A DNA stretch of 64,000 nt from Apiotrichum sp. Y4204 (taxonomy: Eukaryota > Basidiomycota > Tremellomycetes > Trichosporonales > Trichosporonaceae), in contig JAMYHL010000005.1 in assembly GCA_025531455.1 (NCBI GenBank), positions 1,054,001-1,118,000 on the forward strand, read 5' to 3'. Of the stretch, positions 46,331-57,619 are shown in pieces (positions within the stretch are counted from its first letter, which is position 1; each line of letters begins with the position of its first letter). A model generated the notes under the pieces. It was not told the origin of the DNA, did not search any database, and saw only the letters and a list, made by a program, of their open reading frames with translations. Made by a program: the position numbers and the translations under genes.

Positions 46331-46902
46331 ATGTCCGTCTTCCACATCGGTACGTGCAGACGAGACCTTCTCCGAACTTGCGAGCTAAACCGATGCTGAC
46401 ACACTGCTCTTACTTATTTCCCGCGCTCTTACTTATCTCCCGCTCTTCCAATTAACTCCCCTTTCTCCTTCAGTCGCATTCAAGCTGTCCAACCCGGCCA
46501 ACCTGCCAGCGCTGAGCGGGGCGATGCTCGCGCTCAAGGACGAGTGTACGCGCAATGGCCGGAAATATATCCGCCAGGCAGTGGGTGGGAAGCAGTCGAA
46601 TAAGGAGGGACACTGTGGTGGTATGCAGGTTGTGTTCATGGTCGAGTTTGAGGTGAGTTTGCGGACTGCGGACAGCGATATGGGCTGACTTGTAGAACCA
46701 GGAGGACGCGGATTACTATATTAATGAGGACCCGGCGCATACTGCGTTTAAGGTGGGTTATTGAGGCGTGTTATTCTTGAGAGGGTGTAGAGTGTACACA
46801 TCATTGACCTTGTTGGATGAAGATTGCTGACCGCAGAACAAAATTGGCGGATGGGGCCTCGAGGGCGTCACAGTGCTCGACTTTACTCCTGGTGCTTTCT
46901 AA
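46331..46902 (+). CDS. stress-responsive alpha/beta-barrel (Dabb) domain protein
   Basis: Exons are 46331-46349, 46474-46652, 46696-46752 and 46837-46902, giving 106 residues, the usual size of single Dabb proteins. Dabb proteins form dimeric ferredoxin-like barrels. Motifs visible are MSVFHI|VAFKL at the first strand, a helix SGAMLALKDECTRNG, VVFMVEFENQEDADYYINED, DPAHTAFKNKIGGWGLEGVT and VLDFTPGAF at the end. HxxxFK-type N-terminal (His5, Lys10) and DPxHxAF elements are family hallmarks. Function in fungi is not well defined: stress response or small-molecule chemistry. The first coding exon is only 19 nt, followed by a 124-nt intron. Confidence 0.88.
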
Positions 46903-47247
46903 TACCCGGAGGCAAGAGTCTCGGGTACGGCTGAAGTAAGATTATGCATCACCAGGAATACAGAAAAAAAAACAGGAAGGAGCGGGCGGAGTCTATGGCT
47001 ATGGCTACTGAGACGGTGTATTGTCGGGGCACGTGTACTGCCGTGAGCTGCAAGTTGTGGTGCAAGCTGTGGTTCCTAGTTTCGTGTGTTCAAAGTGTCG
47101 CGGTACTCGTGCCGGTCGTGAGGGAATATGAGGTCGAAATCAAGAGGGTATACAAATTGGGAACAGAGGAACGCCGAGGCTCTAGTAAACGGCCGATGTT
47201 TCTTGCAGTCAGGTGAACTTTACGACATCGGAATGCGTAGGACCTGT
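46903..47247. other. convergent 3' gap, Dabb gene / DUF4112 gene
   Basis: This 345-bp gap separates two convergent stop codons. It contains an A8 run at about 46963-46970 and no coding signal. Confidence 0.5.
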
Positions 47248-48365
47248 CTAAACGCGTCGGACGGCAGGCTGGTTGCCGACAACGGGCTGATTCAATCCAA
47301 CCTCTGCCTCGTTCATGTGCGCCTCTGTGACAGCATTTGTGGCAGCGTTAGATCCACCCCCGAACCAGCGCCTCTTGGGCTTAGCAGGGGCAGCCGCAGG
47401 AGTGGTGGCCGCAGTTGCAGTGGTCACAGAGGGTCCAGCGCCCGGGACGGTAGACGCCTGGCCTGGGAACGTCTGGCCTGGGACACCACCAACAGCGCCT
47501 GTCCCGCTCGCCTCGGCGACTGTCGCCTCTGTGACCTCAGTGAGAGCACTGTGGCCACCTTGACGGAGGTTTTCCTCTCCACGCTTGCGCAGGTGCGCCT
47601 CGAGACTGATCGTCAGATAATGTCATGTTGAATGTCCCCCAGAGAAGCTTTCCGACACTCACATATGGGCGTTGCGCCAGTTGGTCTTCCACACCGCCAT
47701 CACTACGTCGCCCACGAGTGGAACAAAACTGGACAAGTTAGAGTCAGAGAAACCGTATCAGGACTCACCCAACACCCGCAGCAACGGTATTGTTGAACAT
47801 CATTTCACCGACCACACTGGGAGGGAGGTCGAGTGTACGTGAGGGCTTCACGACCAAGCTGTAGTTGAGAACAATGTTCACCACATCACCAGCTCCGGGG
47901 ATGATACCTGAGTGTCAGTCATCGGCCTCAGTCGCTACTTGAGCAGGACAAAGTTAGCGACTCCGTCACGCCCTTATAGGCGCGATGCTGGGCACTACCA
48001 TAGACCGACTCACCAATCCAGAACGTCCATCCGACCCTAAACCCGCAAAGGTTCATTCCCTTGTCGAGGTAGTGGGCACGCTTGCGGACCTTGCGGAGGA
48101 CCTTTTCCTCCTTCTTCGTGAGGCCAGGAGGGACATCGCGCTGGGATCAGTCGCAGCTCTGAAACACCCATAAGGCATGTGGAGCCCTCTGCTGTCTAGA
48201 ACTCACCTTTACACGCTTCTGCTTGCCCTTGGCGGTGGTGATTATCTCGTAGTACGGGTCGGTAGGCTCATACTGCTTTGCCTGCTTGGAGAGGTATTTC
48301 TGGAGGTCAGCGCACGGCGGCTATACAATGAGGACTACACATACCTTCGCGACGTAGCTGGTCAT
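47248..48365 (-). CDS. DUF4112 domain protein
   Basis: Exons are 48365-48345, 48299-48207, 48140-48014, 47907-47769, 47728-47663 and 47605-47248, giving 267 residues. The N-terminus YEPTDPYYEIITTAKGKQKR is followed by the DUF4112 core: DVPPGLTKKEEKVLRKVRKR, AHYLDKGMNLCGFRVGWTFW, GIIPGAGDVVNIVLNYSLVV, LPPSVVGEMMFNNTVAAGVG, FVPLVGDVVMAVWKTNWRNA and HILEAHLRKRG. This core resembles paired membrane-embedded helices with GxGD turns. The C-terminal 110 residues are Ala/Thr/Pro-rich and probably disordered. The family is widespread in fungi and of unknown biochemical role. Every junction is phase-consistent, which makes the six-exon model strong. The first coding exon encodes just seven residues. 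Confidence 0.9.
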
Positions 48366-51111
48366 GGCGAAAGTAGATTACGGCCTTGATGGAATGGAAG
48401 GCGATTCGGTGGCGAGGGTAGTGCTGGGGGGCTGGCTGGGGTGGGGGCCCAGTGATGAGGTCGCGACGGAGAGTTGCTTTTAACGCCAGAGGGAGTAGTG
48501 GTGAAAAGAGTAGAGGAGAGAGTGAGGGATGCGAGAATAAAGGAATAAAAAGGAGTGGGATGTCCAGATGTGTGGGATTGTGACAATGTGAATGGGGGAT
48601 ATGAAGAACAAAGGAACAGCAACGAGAGACAAGAAAGAGGCAAAAGGAATGATATCAAGACGAGACCACAAGACCAACACTGTGCTGCATCATCTCAACA
48701 CAACACACCACACCACCAAACACAGTCTGCGACCTGCTGGCTACCGCCAGGCCGCCAGGGCTGTGGTGTCGTCACACGTCACTCATTGATTTTTTCTATT
48801 TCTTGATTTAATCGCTCATTTTTTTTTTGCCACCCAAACGACAGCCAACACACAGAGCATACAGACAGGCACACGGGGCACAGCTTTTTTTTTTTTTTTT
48901 TTTCCAGAGCGACGAATGACGCCACTGCCGAAAATCACTCCACCCCCACACGGACGCGCCCTGCCTACACCCTGTGGGCCTGGCCGCTGTTTTTGCCCTC
49001 CTCATGCTCCGTTTCCGCGCCCCACTCGGGCCCACTCCGAGCGGGGCCGCTGCCGTTGCCATCGGCGCAACGGGGGCATGTGCACATGTGCCCCCGAAAG
49101 TTGACACCTGGCTGGAATGGCGGTCCTTCTACTGCATTCCCTCTTACATCAACATGACGGTGGGGTCTGACGCATATGAACAAATGCACAAATGCTTCTG
49201 CGGACGGTAACTGACCTTACTGGGAATGGAAGCGGACGAACACTGACCATTTGGCGGCTGGACGCGATCGACAGGGGCACAGGGGGGAACAAATGCGCTA
49301 ACTGCAGCTAACTGCGCCAAGTCACAAAAGGACCCGACGGCGCGAATCCGCCGATCTACAGCGATTGGCGTCCACCTGTGGTACCAGAAACTGCGGTGTG
49401 AGGCTCTGGCACGCTTTAGAACTCCTGGCGCAAGCCCATTCATGCTTTTGCGCTGCGCGCTGCGCCTTGGCCGCAACATGCATCACACGCGTCACACTTC
49501 ATGCTGTCTGTCATATGTCGAGGGAATGTCCGCATGGCTGTTAGCGCCTGGTGCGCGCCTGGTGTGCACCGTGGAGGTCTGCGGTATGATGGCCCCTCTC
49601 ATGGTGCCAAGCTGTTTGTGTGTGAATCGTTGTTCTTTTGTTTCAGAAGGACAGGTGTCAAGGACGTCAAGCCACACAGCACGCTTTGTGCTGTAGACAC
49701 GACAAACACATTGTGTTCTTCCCCTGGTCACTAGCGGACACTGATTGGGATGTGACAATGAGGTTACCCTCGGAAGCCGATATGTGTGAGAGGGGTTGAG
49801 ATCGCGAACACTGTCACTCCGGACGACGACGCACCGCTCTAGCTCGGGCGTCTCATGGACCAGCTACCCACTGACGTACAGAGTTGATACCGAGAAGAAG
49901 AAGCATTGCGTGACTGGAATGAATGAACGCCATCGCCCGAATCTCGGACAGGCATGGCATTGTTCTGCAACAAAATATCACGCCGACCTGCCCATGGTTT
50001 TGACCGTGTTAACCGCTAACATCTCATTCGCGACAATATCGCGTTCGAAGTGACGACAGCAATGATCGTTAGGAAGCTTTAAAGTGTCGAAGTGGCAGAA
50101 CTGCACCCGATCAAATGCATTGCCTGAAACCACACAATGACTCTCTTGGAAACACTGCTTGAACGGTTGACGCTGGTGTAAGCCTCGTCTGACTTCAGAC
50201 ACTGGAGCGACTGTATGGCGGAGCTGGCGCGAGACATCAAGTATTGAACTTATTATGGGGCGTTCGAGATTATCCTCTGAGCCGTCGACATCTCGGTCGA
50301 GAGGGTATGAAATTGGGTCCTAACAAGCCAAGTCATTCCCATCAAGTGGTATGGCAAGATCCAGCATAGGATTGTGTTGAATGCAGAGGTTACATGCTGT
50401 TCTACGGACCAGGCGGGAGAGTCAGACTCTGTTAGCTTCGAGATTTGCAGCTCGGCGAGGTCCAGCGGTCAATTGTGTGGAGAGGGCTGTTGGATAAGGG
50501 GATCCTGGGTCCAAATCGAACAGCGAGGTGTGAGTGGGGAGGGATAGTGAGAGGGTTCCAAAAGGGAAATCCCCTGTTCTCCAAGTCTCAACGATTCACG
50601 ACTACTCTTTGTCCTCTCCAAGATGCTCTAGGTAATGGAAAACGCCAACAGTGCCAACCGAGATATGACAGACAATCAAGATGGTGTGACGAGGCGCTGT
50701 AGGTGGGAAAGTGACTGAGAACGGAACCGGAGATGAGGCCACTGGTCTTTAATCCCATAAGGAAGAGCCCTCACGTGAAGGATCATGCGGCTCGCCCACG
50801 GCGGGAACAGAGGGCGTCGGGGGGAATATCGACGCATACACTGCAGATGTTAGAGGGTCCGGAGAGTCAGACATAATGTTAATGACCTGGCCAAAGTGGG
50901 TTGGGTTCGTTGGAATCGTCGGAAAACCGGGGCGTTCAGAATCCTGAGTGGGTCAGAAGGATGTGTACAAAGAGAATGTTGCATACTGCACAGGGCAGGA
51001 AGATAACAAAGTTCGATAAGTCAGAGGTTGAGTCATTGCGGCCGCTAATATATCCCGTGATGCATCAACTAATGTATGCAATACATGCAGAGACTACTCC
51101 AACATGATCTA
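48366..51111. other. gene-poor intergenic region
   Basis: About 2.7 kb without a supported gene. It contains the DUF4112 upstream region, with a C/T-rich minus strand to about 48.6 kb, a T8-T9 run near 48820 and a T19-20 run at about 48885-48904, and the eIF3e 3' flank. Frames such as 50445-50702 (+) lack motifs or splice support. Confidence 0.45.
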
Positions 51112-52798
51112 CTACGCCTCGACCTCGGTCTCCTTCGCCGCCTCGGCCGCTGGTGCGGCCGCTGCGGGTGCAGGCCGCTGCTGACCGCCCGTCCGTCCAC
51201 CGCGGCCACCACGTCCGCCGGCCGAACGTCCGCCCCTCTCGCCGCCACCGGTGCGCTGCTCGGACATGCTCTGGATCTGGTACTGGATCGCCTGGGACCG
51301 GAATGCCAGACCACGGGTCGTCTCGATAAGCGTCGCCGTCGGGGTGGTGATCGGCCTCGAAATGTGGAGCATGTTTGATTTGAGGTCAATTTTGGCGTCA
51401 ACACCCATACGCGAATCACGGATAAGGTTGACAATCCACTTCTCGCCCTCCTCGTTCGACAGGTTCAGTGTCTTGGACAGGTCCGAAATGTCGATGCGCT
51501 TGTGGATACGGCAGAAGATCTCGGAGATGAGCCAACGTGCGTTCTCAACAAAGTCGTCGGCAAAGCCCGACAGGAAGAAGTCGGAGCGGACAACGCTCTC
51601 GGCAACAGACAAGCGCTGCTGGGCCTTGTCAAAGTCAAAGTCGCAGAAGAGGTCCTTGAGGAAGGCAGTGACCGGGTCAGAGTACTGGTACTCCTCCATC
51701 TGGACGATGCGTGTCAGGTCCTTGACGTGGTCACGGTTCGAGCGGCTTCCAGCCGGCTTGGGGGCGCGACGCGAGATGATGGCCGCGGCGACAAGGTAGC
51801 GGAGGAGGTGAGGGCACGACGTCTGGATCGTGTTGAGGTAGGCAGGCGAAAGGAACATGTCGAGGAGACCCTGGCAGCCCTGTCCCTCACCGAGGTTGAA
51901 GAAGACGAAGAGCGACCAGTGGAGAAGCCAGGTGCGGGCCTGGAGCTGAGTGAGCGGCTTGGCCTGAGCCTGGGTGTGGGGGTTGTCAATGAGGTCACGG
52001 AGGTCCTTGACCTCGACAACGGCAGCCTCCCACTCTCCGGTCAGAATGTTGGAAGCGAGCTTTCCCCAGTGAGCCGAGAGGTTGAGCTCGTGCGAGGCGG
52101 AGAAGATGAGGAAGTGGTAGAGGAAGTTGGCGGCGTCGGCGTAGAGACCAAGCGAGTACTGGTACTGGCCGAAGTGGTAAAGAGCGTTGATCTGGTCAAG
52201 CGAGAGGTTGTACTCTGACCGCAAAAGGTCGAGGTTCTTCTCCTTGTCCACGGCACCCTTGAGCTTCGCGACCGCCTCGGGGTCCTCGATGACCTTCATG
52301 ATCGGCTGAGCGGCCTCCTGAAGAGTCTTGTAGCGCGCGGTAGCGTCCTCGCGGAGCTTGGAGAAGTTCTCGGGCTCCACGGAGACACCCTCGCTCTTGG
52401 CCTGCTCGTACAGCTGCTCGACGTAGTCGACCATGTTGGTGCCCTTGACGAGGTCATACCTGCAATGTCAGCGATCTTCTTCCTAGTCTCCGGTCGAGCC
52501 CGAGCCCAGATCACAAGTGCCAAGGCTATCACAACTGCCATTCGATATCAGGCGACACGTGACAGCCGGCTCGAGCTCGATGACACGCACTGGGCCTTGG
52601 TCACCTGCGCGGCGGGGAAGATGTTCGAGTCCGCGAGGTAGTTGAGGAGGGGGATGGCGAGGTGGCGATCCAGCTGGGGGATCAACTTCTAGAGGGGTGT
52701 TAGCAACCTTGGCATCGACTGAGAAAGCGCAATAGCGCCGCGTGGTCGGGCGGCAACATTGCGCAAGGAATACTCGCTTGGGTGAGGTCGTACTCCAT
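51112..52798 (-). CDS. INT6: eukaryotic translation initiation factor 3 subunit e (Int6)
   Basis: It is an eIF3 subunit of the PCI octamer that binds the 40S subunit. Exons are 52798-52778, 52688-52591 and 52459-51112, giving 488 residues. It reads [27 protein letters not shown], then [97 protein letters not shown] and the PCI domain (about 225-400) with [33 protein letters not shown] and [21 protein letters not shown] Gly/Arg-rich then Ala-rich tail follows. The first intron seems to use a GC donor (CAA|GCGAGT at 52777): no GT nearby gives the phase-0 join that the conserved sequence demands. Confidence 0.94.
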
Positions 52799-53316
52799 GT
52801 TGGGCGACGTTTCTTTGGTCTATCGGGTGCGGTAAAGGATGGTCGATCCGAAGGAAGGGGGAGGGGAGGGTATCCGGGAACGAGCTCGGTTCGCCGCTTT
52901 TGGGATTGGTGCTGCTCGGTCGTGTCGGACTCGAGGTGTGGGGTGACAATGAGCAGCTCTTTGGTGGCCTCGACAGAACAATGGATGACTCCTTCTCGTG
53001 GACAGTCCGCGATGCTCGCAAGTAAGCAAGCTGCACAAATTCAAACACGCACACCACACCACACTCCTCCGCAAAAGTCGGTTAACGCCGCGGAATTATC
53101 CGCGTCCGTCAGTGTGGCACTTTTTCACCCCTTATAAGCAACGCCACCAACAACCGATCGTCACTCTTGGCGGCCGGATCTGTTTTCGTACGAATACACA
53201 CAAAAATGCATCCCAACCATTCTCTAGAAATGCACCCACAAGCCAGCAGCCAACACATGCAACACAGAACATGCAACCGAACGATGCTGGATGTGCAACA
53301 CCGTCGCCCACAGCTC
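52799..53316. other. intergenic: eIF3e promoter and RPF1 3' flank
   Basis: Both genes read leftward with 518 bp between them. No additional gene is seen. Confidence 0.5.
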
Positions 53317-54907
53317 TTAAAGGAAGAAAGTCCGGCGCGAAACCTCCATCTTGGGCTGGAACTGTCAGCATAGGCATTGGCTTGGGGACGCACCTTCCAC
53401 TTCCATTCGTACTCGTGCTCCTCGTCCAAAGCTGGGATTCGCTGACCATCGGGTGTGGCATTGGCGGGATTCGGGACACCCTTGGCCATCTCCTCGGCAG
53501 CGGCGTCCTCGTCCATCTTCTCCTGCTCCTCGTCGTCCGAGTCCAGGTCAAGAGCATACTCGTCATCATCGGCGGTCTTGTCGCCGCCAGTCGGCATGCG
53601 GCCGTCGGCAGTGCGCACAGACGGGAGACCCTTGCGAAGCCAGCGCATCTTGAGGGTGAATCGAGGGCCGATCTCCTGCAGCTTTGCGGATGTGGCAGAA
53701 GTGAACGCGTAGCTGTGAGGTTAGTATTCTTCTCTACCGCGTTTCGACCCACCGGTGTCGCCTGAAGAACAAGAAGTCGCGCTGGTTGTGCAATGTGACG
53801 ACTTGACGACCGCGGAACTGAGGAAGGGGAGGGAAGAGCTGGCCAAACATGCGACCAACAGTGTTACCGAGGAGGGTGGTGAAGCCGTTCAGGATGAGCT
53901 CGGGCGAGTGAGCTGTGGGGCGCGCATGTCCCTGTAGAACGTCAGAACTGGCTCTGGGTCAGACCTCTCATCAACTCACGTAGATCTCGGATCCCAACTG
54001 CACGCTCGTGAGCTTGAAGTAAGCAGTGGGGCCAGCAGGGAGGTTGACGATGGTGATCGCGTCTGAATGTCAGCGAATGGCCCGAGTCAGTAGGGCTCAC
54101 TGGGCTTCTTGTGGTCCTCGTTGACAACAATCATCGCGTTGTATCCGCGCTTGGCACTCCAGCGAGCTACACGGCCCAGTTCAAATCCGCGGCCCTTGGG
54201 GCGCTTGAAGAACTCGCCGCCAGGGAACACCGACTTGAGGTCGTCACAGAAGTGGTACGTGGGCTTGGACGGACCCGGGGAGGTTGTGATCAGGATACGC
54301 GGAGGGCCGGTGGGAATAGGAGCTGCCGCTGCTTCCTCTCCAGCCTTCTCCTCAGTCTCATCCTTCTCTTCGTCTTCCTCATTCTGGTCCTCATCTTCCT
54401 CGCCCTCATCCTTGGCAACGGCCTTGGCCTTCCCCTTGGCTTTGGCGCTCGATGCCATCTCCTCGTCCTCCTCATCGCTCTCCTCCTCGCTTTCATCCTC
54501 GCTCATAGCCTCATCCTCAGCAGGAAAGTTCACAGAGCGAGAAGCCTCGGCAGCACGCTCCTCGGCAGCACGGAGCAGCGCCGGGTCCGCCGTGAGGTAT
54601 GACGAGGAGTCGTAGACACGGGTGTTGTCGATCGTGCGCGGGATGTTCTTCGCGAGACGGGCCTGGAGTGTGAGAGTCAATACTCGGTGGCTGCAAGTTC
54701 ATAGATATACTAACCTTCTTGAGCTCCTCACCACCGGGAGCCTTCTCGGCCTTCTTGATCTGTCTGCGTTAGCCCTGCGTTCTCCATAGGTTGACAGCCA
54801 CCTACCTCGAGACGACGCTTCAGCTTCTCCTGCTCCTTGTCGCGGCGGGACTTGCGATGCATCTCTGCACGCTTCACCGCGTTTGCGATCTTCTTGTCCC
54901 GTCCCAT
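53317..54907 (-). CDS. RPF1: ribosome production factor 1 (Brix-domain protein)
   Basis: It is a nucleolar assembly factor for the 60S subunit that binds pre-rRNA near ITS2. Exons are 54907-54806, 54759-54715, 54662-54101, 54062-53980, 53931-53753, 53712-53394 and 53355-53317, giving 442 residues. A basic N-terminus (KKIANAVKRAEMHRKSRRDK) precedes RLAKNIPRTIDNTR, then a very acidic insert (SEDESEEESDEEDEE) of about 70 residues. The Brix domain (about 168-347) contains RILITTSPGPSKPTYHFCDD, FFKRPKGRGFELGRVARWSA, DHKKP|NAITIVNLPAGPTAYF, ELILNGFTTLLGNTVGRMFG, VVTLHNQRDFLFFRRHRYAF and EIGPRFTLKMRWLRKG. The last 13-codon exon ends PKMEVSRRTFFL, matching the conserved RPF1 terminus. It is divergent from PIF1 with 406 bp shared. 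Confidence 0.95.
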
Positions 54908-55313
54908 CGTGTCCTGTGGCGGCTTTGGTGAGATTGAACGGGGATGGCAGTGAGGGAGACGGTTCGAACAGCTGTCAAGCCCAAAAAGTGGAGGCAGAGC
55001 AGGTCATCGCTGAAGATTTCTGAAATCTCAGCGGCAAAACGCATAAACCCCGCACTCAGCTTGTGTCTTGGGCACGTGACATTTTTAATGACATTAAGTA
55101 CACGTCATATACACCTGTCCAGTTGACGCAAGGTCCAGTCATCTCCACCGTCGCGTCCAGGCGCGTGTTTGTTTTGTTTCGCCCTGTACCCTGTCCAAAC
55201 CTGGCTCACACCCTCTTGCCTCTTGCTGTATGGGCCACTTTTTTGCCTTCCCTCCTTGACCATACACTTGCTATCCATAACTCCACAAATATAACTATAT
55301 CCCCACTCCAGAG
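54908..55313. promoter_or_regulatory. divergent promoter, RPF1 / PIF1
   Basis: This 406-bp gap lies between two start codons. CACGTG lies at 55073-55078 (GGCACGTGACATTTTT), the same core as in the SRP101/DAHP synthase promoter. ACATTTTTAATGACATT follows at about 55079-55095, an A/T block reminiscent of elements near ribosome-biogenesis genes. Confidence 0.5.
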
Positions 55314-57619
55314 ATGCCTTCCCTGCTCACGTCTTCCTCTCTGCCAGGAAGAAGACAAGGACTAGGACTGTCTCGAGTGACCTCGCTGCAGAGGAAATGG
55401 GACGACGACGACGATGAAGGAACCAGCAATGAAAACATCTGGCCCATGCCTCTTCCTCCTCATCACCAATCTTCATCTCAACCTCAAGCCTCAAGTTCTG
55501 CCATCTCCTGGTCACCTAGTCCAGAACGGTAGGTTGTTTACCCTGCCGCGGCGTCCGTCTGTGTCTGTGTCTCACCCACACAGTGTACGGAGGAAGGTTG
55601 TTCCCTTAATGCCAACGTCCACCGTCTCCGAGCCGGTGATGATTCCCGGTGAAACACCTGCCGACCGCCGTCGGCGTGCCATCTTGGCCGCGATGTCGCA
55701 AAGCTCGGACAACTCGAAAGAATCTAGTTCTGCATCGACCAGCTACTTGTCAAAGCCATTACGTTCAGGCTCATCGCGTCCTTCCCCGAGCGTTGGTTCC
55801 GATGGACTCCAGGTGTTGCCTTCTCTGAAGCGCAGCCGTCCGTGGGACGAGGGCGTGAAGTAAGTCAAGGCTGTCAACACTTTGTCACTACTAATACCAG
55901 CATTGGCAAGAAGGTTGCGGAGCAGGGCAGGACCGTGAGCCGCACAAACTCGTCCATGTCGTCTTCCTCGACCAAGGGAGTGGCCACGGTGGGACCTTCT
56001 GTTGTCGTTCGGCCAAAGATCTTTCTCAGTCAAGAGCAGAAGAAGGTCCTCCAACTCGTGGAAGCCGGCAAAAATGTGTTCTTTACAGGAAGTGCTGGTG
56101 CGTACATACATGTAAAGCCAGCTCACATTAGGTACCGGCAAGTCGGTTCTTCTCCGGGAAATTATCAAGACTTTACGTCGCAAACACGCAAAAGCCTCAG
56201 ATGCTGTCGCTGTCACGGCATCCACTGGAATCGCCGCGTGCAACATTGGTGGTGTGACTCTCCATTCCTTTGGCGGATGTGGTCTTGCCCTAGAGCCGGC
56301 CCCAGAGCTTGTCACGAAGATCAGGAGGAACAAGAAAGCCGTCTCGCGCTGGACCAGGACCAAGGTTCTGATTATTGACGAAGGTAATGTTCCGCGTTCT
56401 GGACATTTGTTGACCTACAGTCTCTATGGTTGATGGCGAGCTGTTCGACAAGTTCAACAAGGTTGGCCAGCTGCTGCGCAGGAAGCCGAGCGAGCCATGG
56501 GGTGGCATTCAAATCATCGTCACTGGTGATTTCTTCCAGTTGCCACCAGTTTCCAAAGGTCGCGAGCCAAATTTCTGCTTCGAGGCCAGCTCTTGGGAGT
56601 CCACCATCGACATCTCAGTCAATCTTACACAGGTCTTCCGTCAGAGTGACGAGCGTGAGTCTGACGCGTGTGGCTACAAGCTCACCCCCAGGCTTCATCA
56701 ATATGCTTAACGAAATGCGCTTTGGTCGGCTCACACAGGCGTCCATCCAGGCATTCAAGGAGCTGGAACGCCCAATCTTTTACGACGACGGCATCAGCGC
56801 TACTGAGCTCTTCCCCCGCCGTGAGGATGTCGAACGCTCCAACAACCAGCGCTTGGAGGCTCTCAACACCGACGGTTGGTCTTACGAGTCAGTTGATGGA
56901 GGTGTCATCAAAGACCCCGTGCAGCGGGAGAAGATGCTTGCCAACTTTATGGCACCATCACAAATTTTCCTCAAGGTCGATGCCCAAGTCATGCTCATCA
57001 AGAACGTTGACGAGACTCTTGTAAACGGCAGCATGGGCAAGGTGATCGGCTTTTGTCATCGTGTAGAGTATGTGCAGGATTCGAGCGGGCGTTGGAGGGA
57101 AGGTGGCGTCCTTGAGGACATGGAGAATGAAGACGACGACGATGATACCCGCGCCAAACTCATGGAGAACCTACGGTCCAAGATATCCGCCAATGCCAAG
57201 CCCTTTCCTGTCGTTCGCTTCAATGTGCCTGGTGGCCAGAGGGACATGCTCGTCGAAGCAGACTCGTTCAAGAATGAGCTGCCCAACGGCGAGGTCCAGG
57301 TGTCGCGCCAACAAATCCCTCTTATCCTCGCCTGGGCAATGTCTATCCACAAGGCTCAGGGTCAGAGTAAGTGTCAAGTTCTGTGGGTTTGCCATTCTGA
57401 CATTTAGCGCTCGACCGTGTCAAGGTTGATCTCAGCAAGGTCTTCGAAAAGGGCCAAGGTGAGTGTTCGAACCGACCCGCACTGACTCCAGCCTATGTCG
57501 CTCTATCACGCGCCACCACGCTCGATGGTCTCGAGGTGAAAGGGTTCAAGGCGGAGAAGGTCATGGTTCACAGGAAGGTGGCGGTCTGGAACAACAAGCT
57601 CCAGACACTCGGTGGGTGA
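55314..57619 (+). CDS. PIF1: Pif1-family 5'-3' DNA helicase
   Basis: It unwinds G-quadruplexes and RNA-DNA hybrids and acts at telomeres, forks and mitochondrial DNA. Exons are 55314-55528, 55584-55859, 55901-56097, 56132-56383, 56421-56654, 56692-57366, 57408-57458 and 57492-57619, giving 675 residues. The Ser-rich N-terminus (about 190 residues) could hold targeting signals. Helicase motifs: [20 protein letters not shown], Walker [12 protein letters not shown] (about 230), [14 protein letters not shown] (Ia), [27 protein letters not shown] (II), [14 protein letters not shown] (III), [62 protein letters not shown] (V/VI region) and [14 protein letters not shown]. Five introns are 41 nt or shorter among 33-37 and 41, and the Walker A loop is itself split by a 34-nt intron. 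One isoform probably serves both nucleus and mitochondria. Confidence 0.95.

Noticed and set aside
50445..50702. 85-codon plus-strand ORF in the 48-51 kb gap
   Set aside because: Short, without recognisable motif or splice neighbours; frames of this size are expected by chance.
51502..52218. 238-codon plus-strand ORF antisense to eIF3e
   Set aside because: Same explanation: shadow of a conserved gene on the minus strand.
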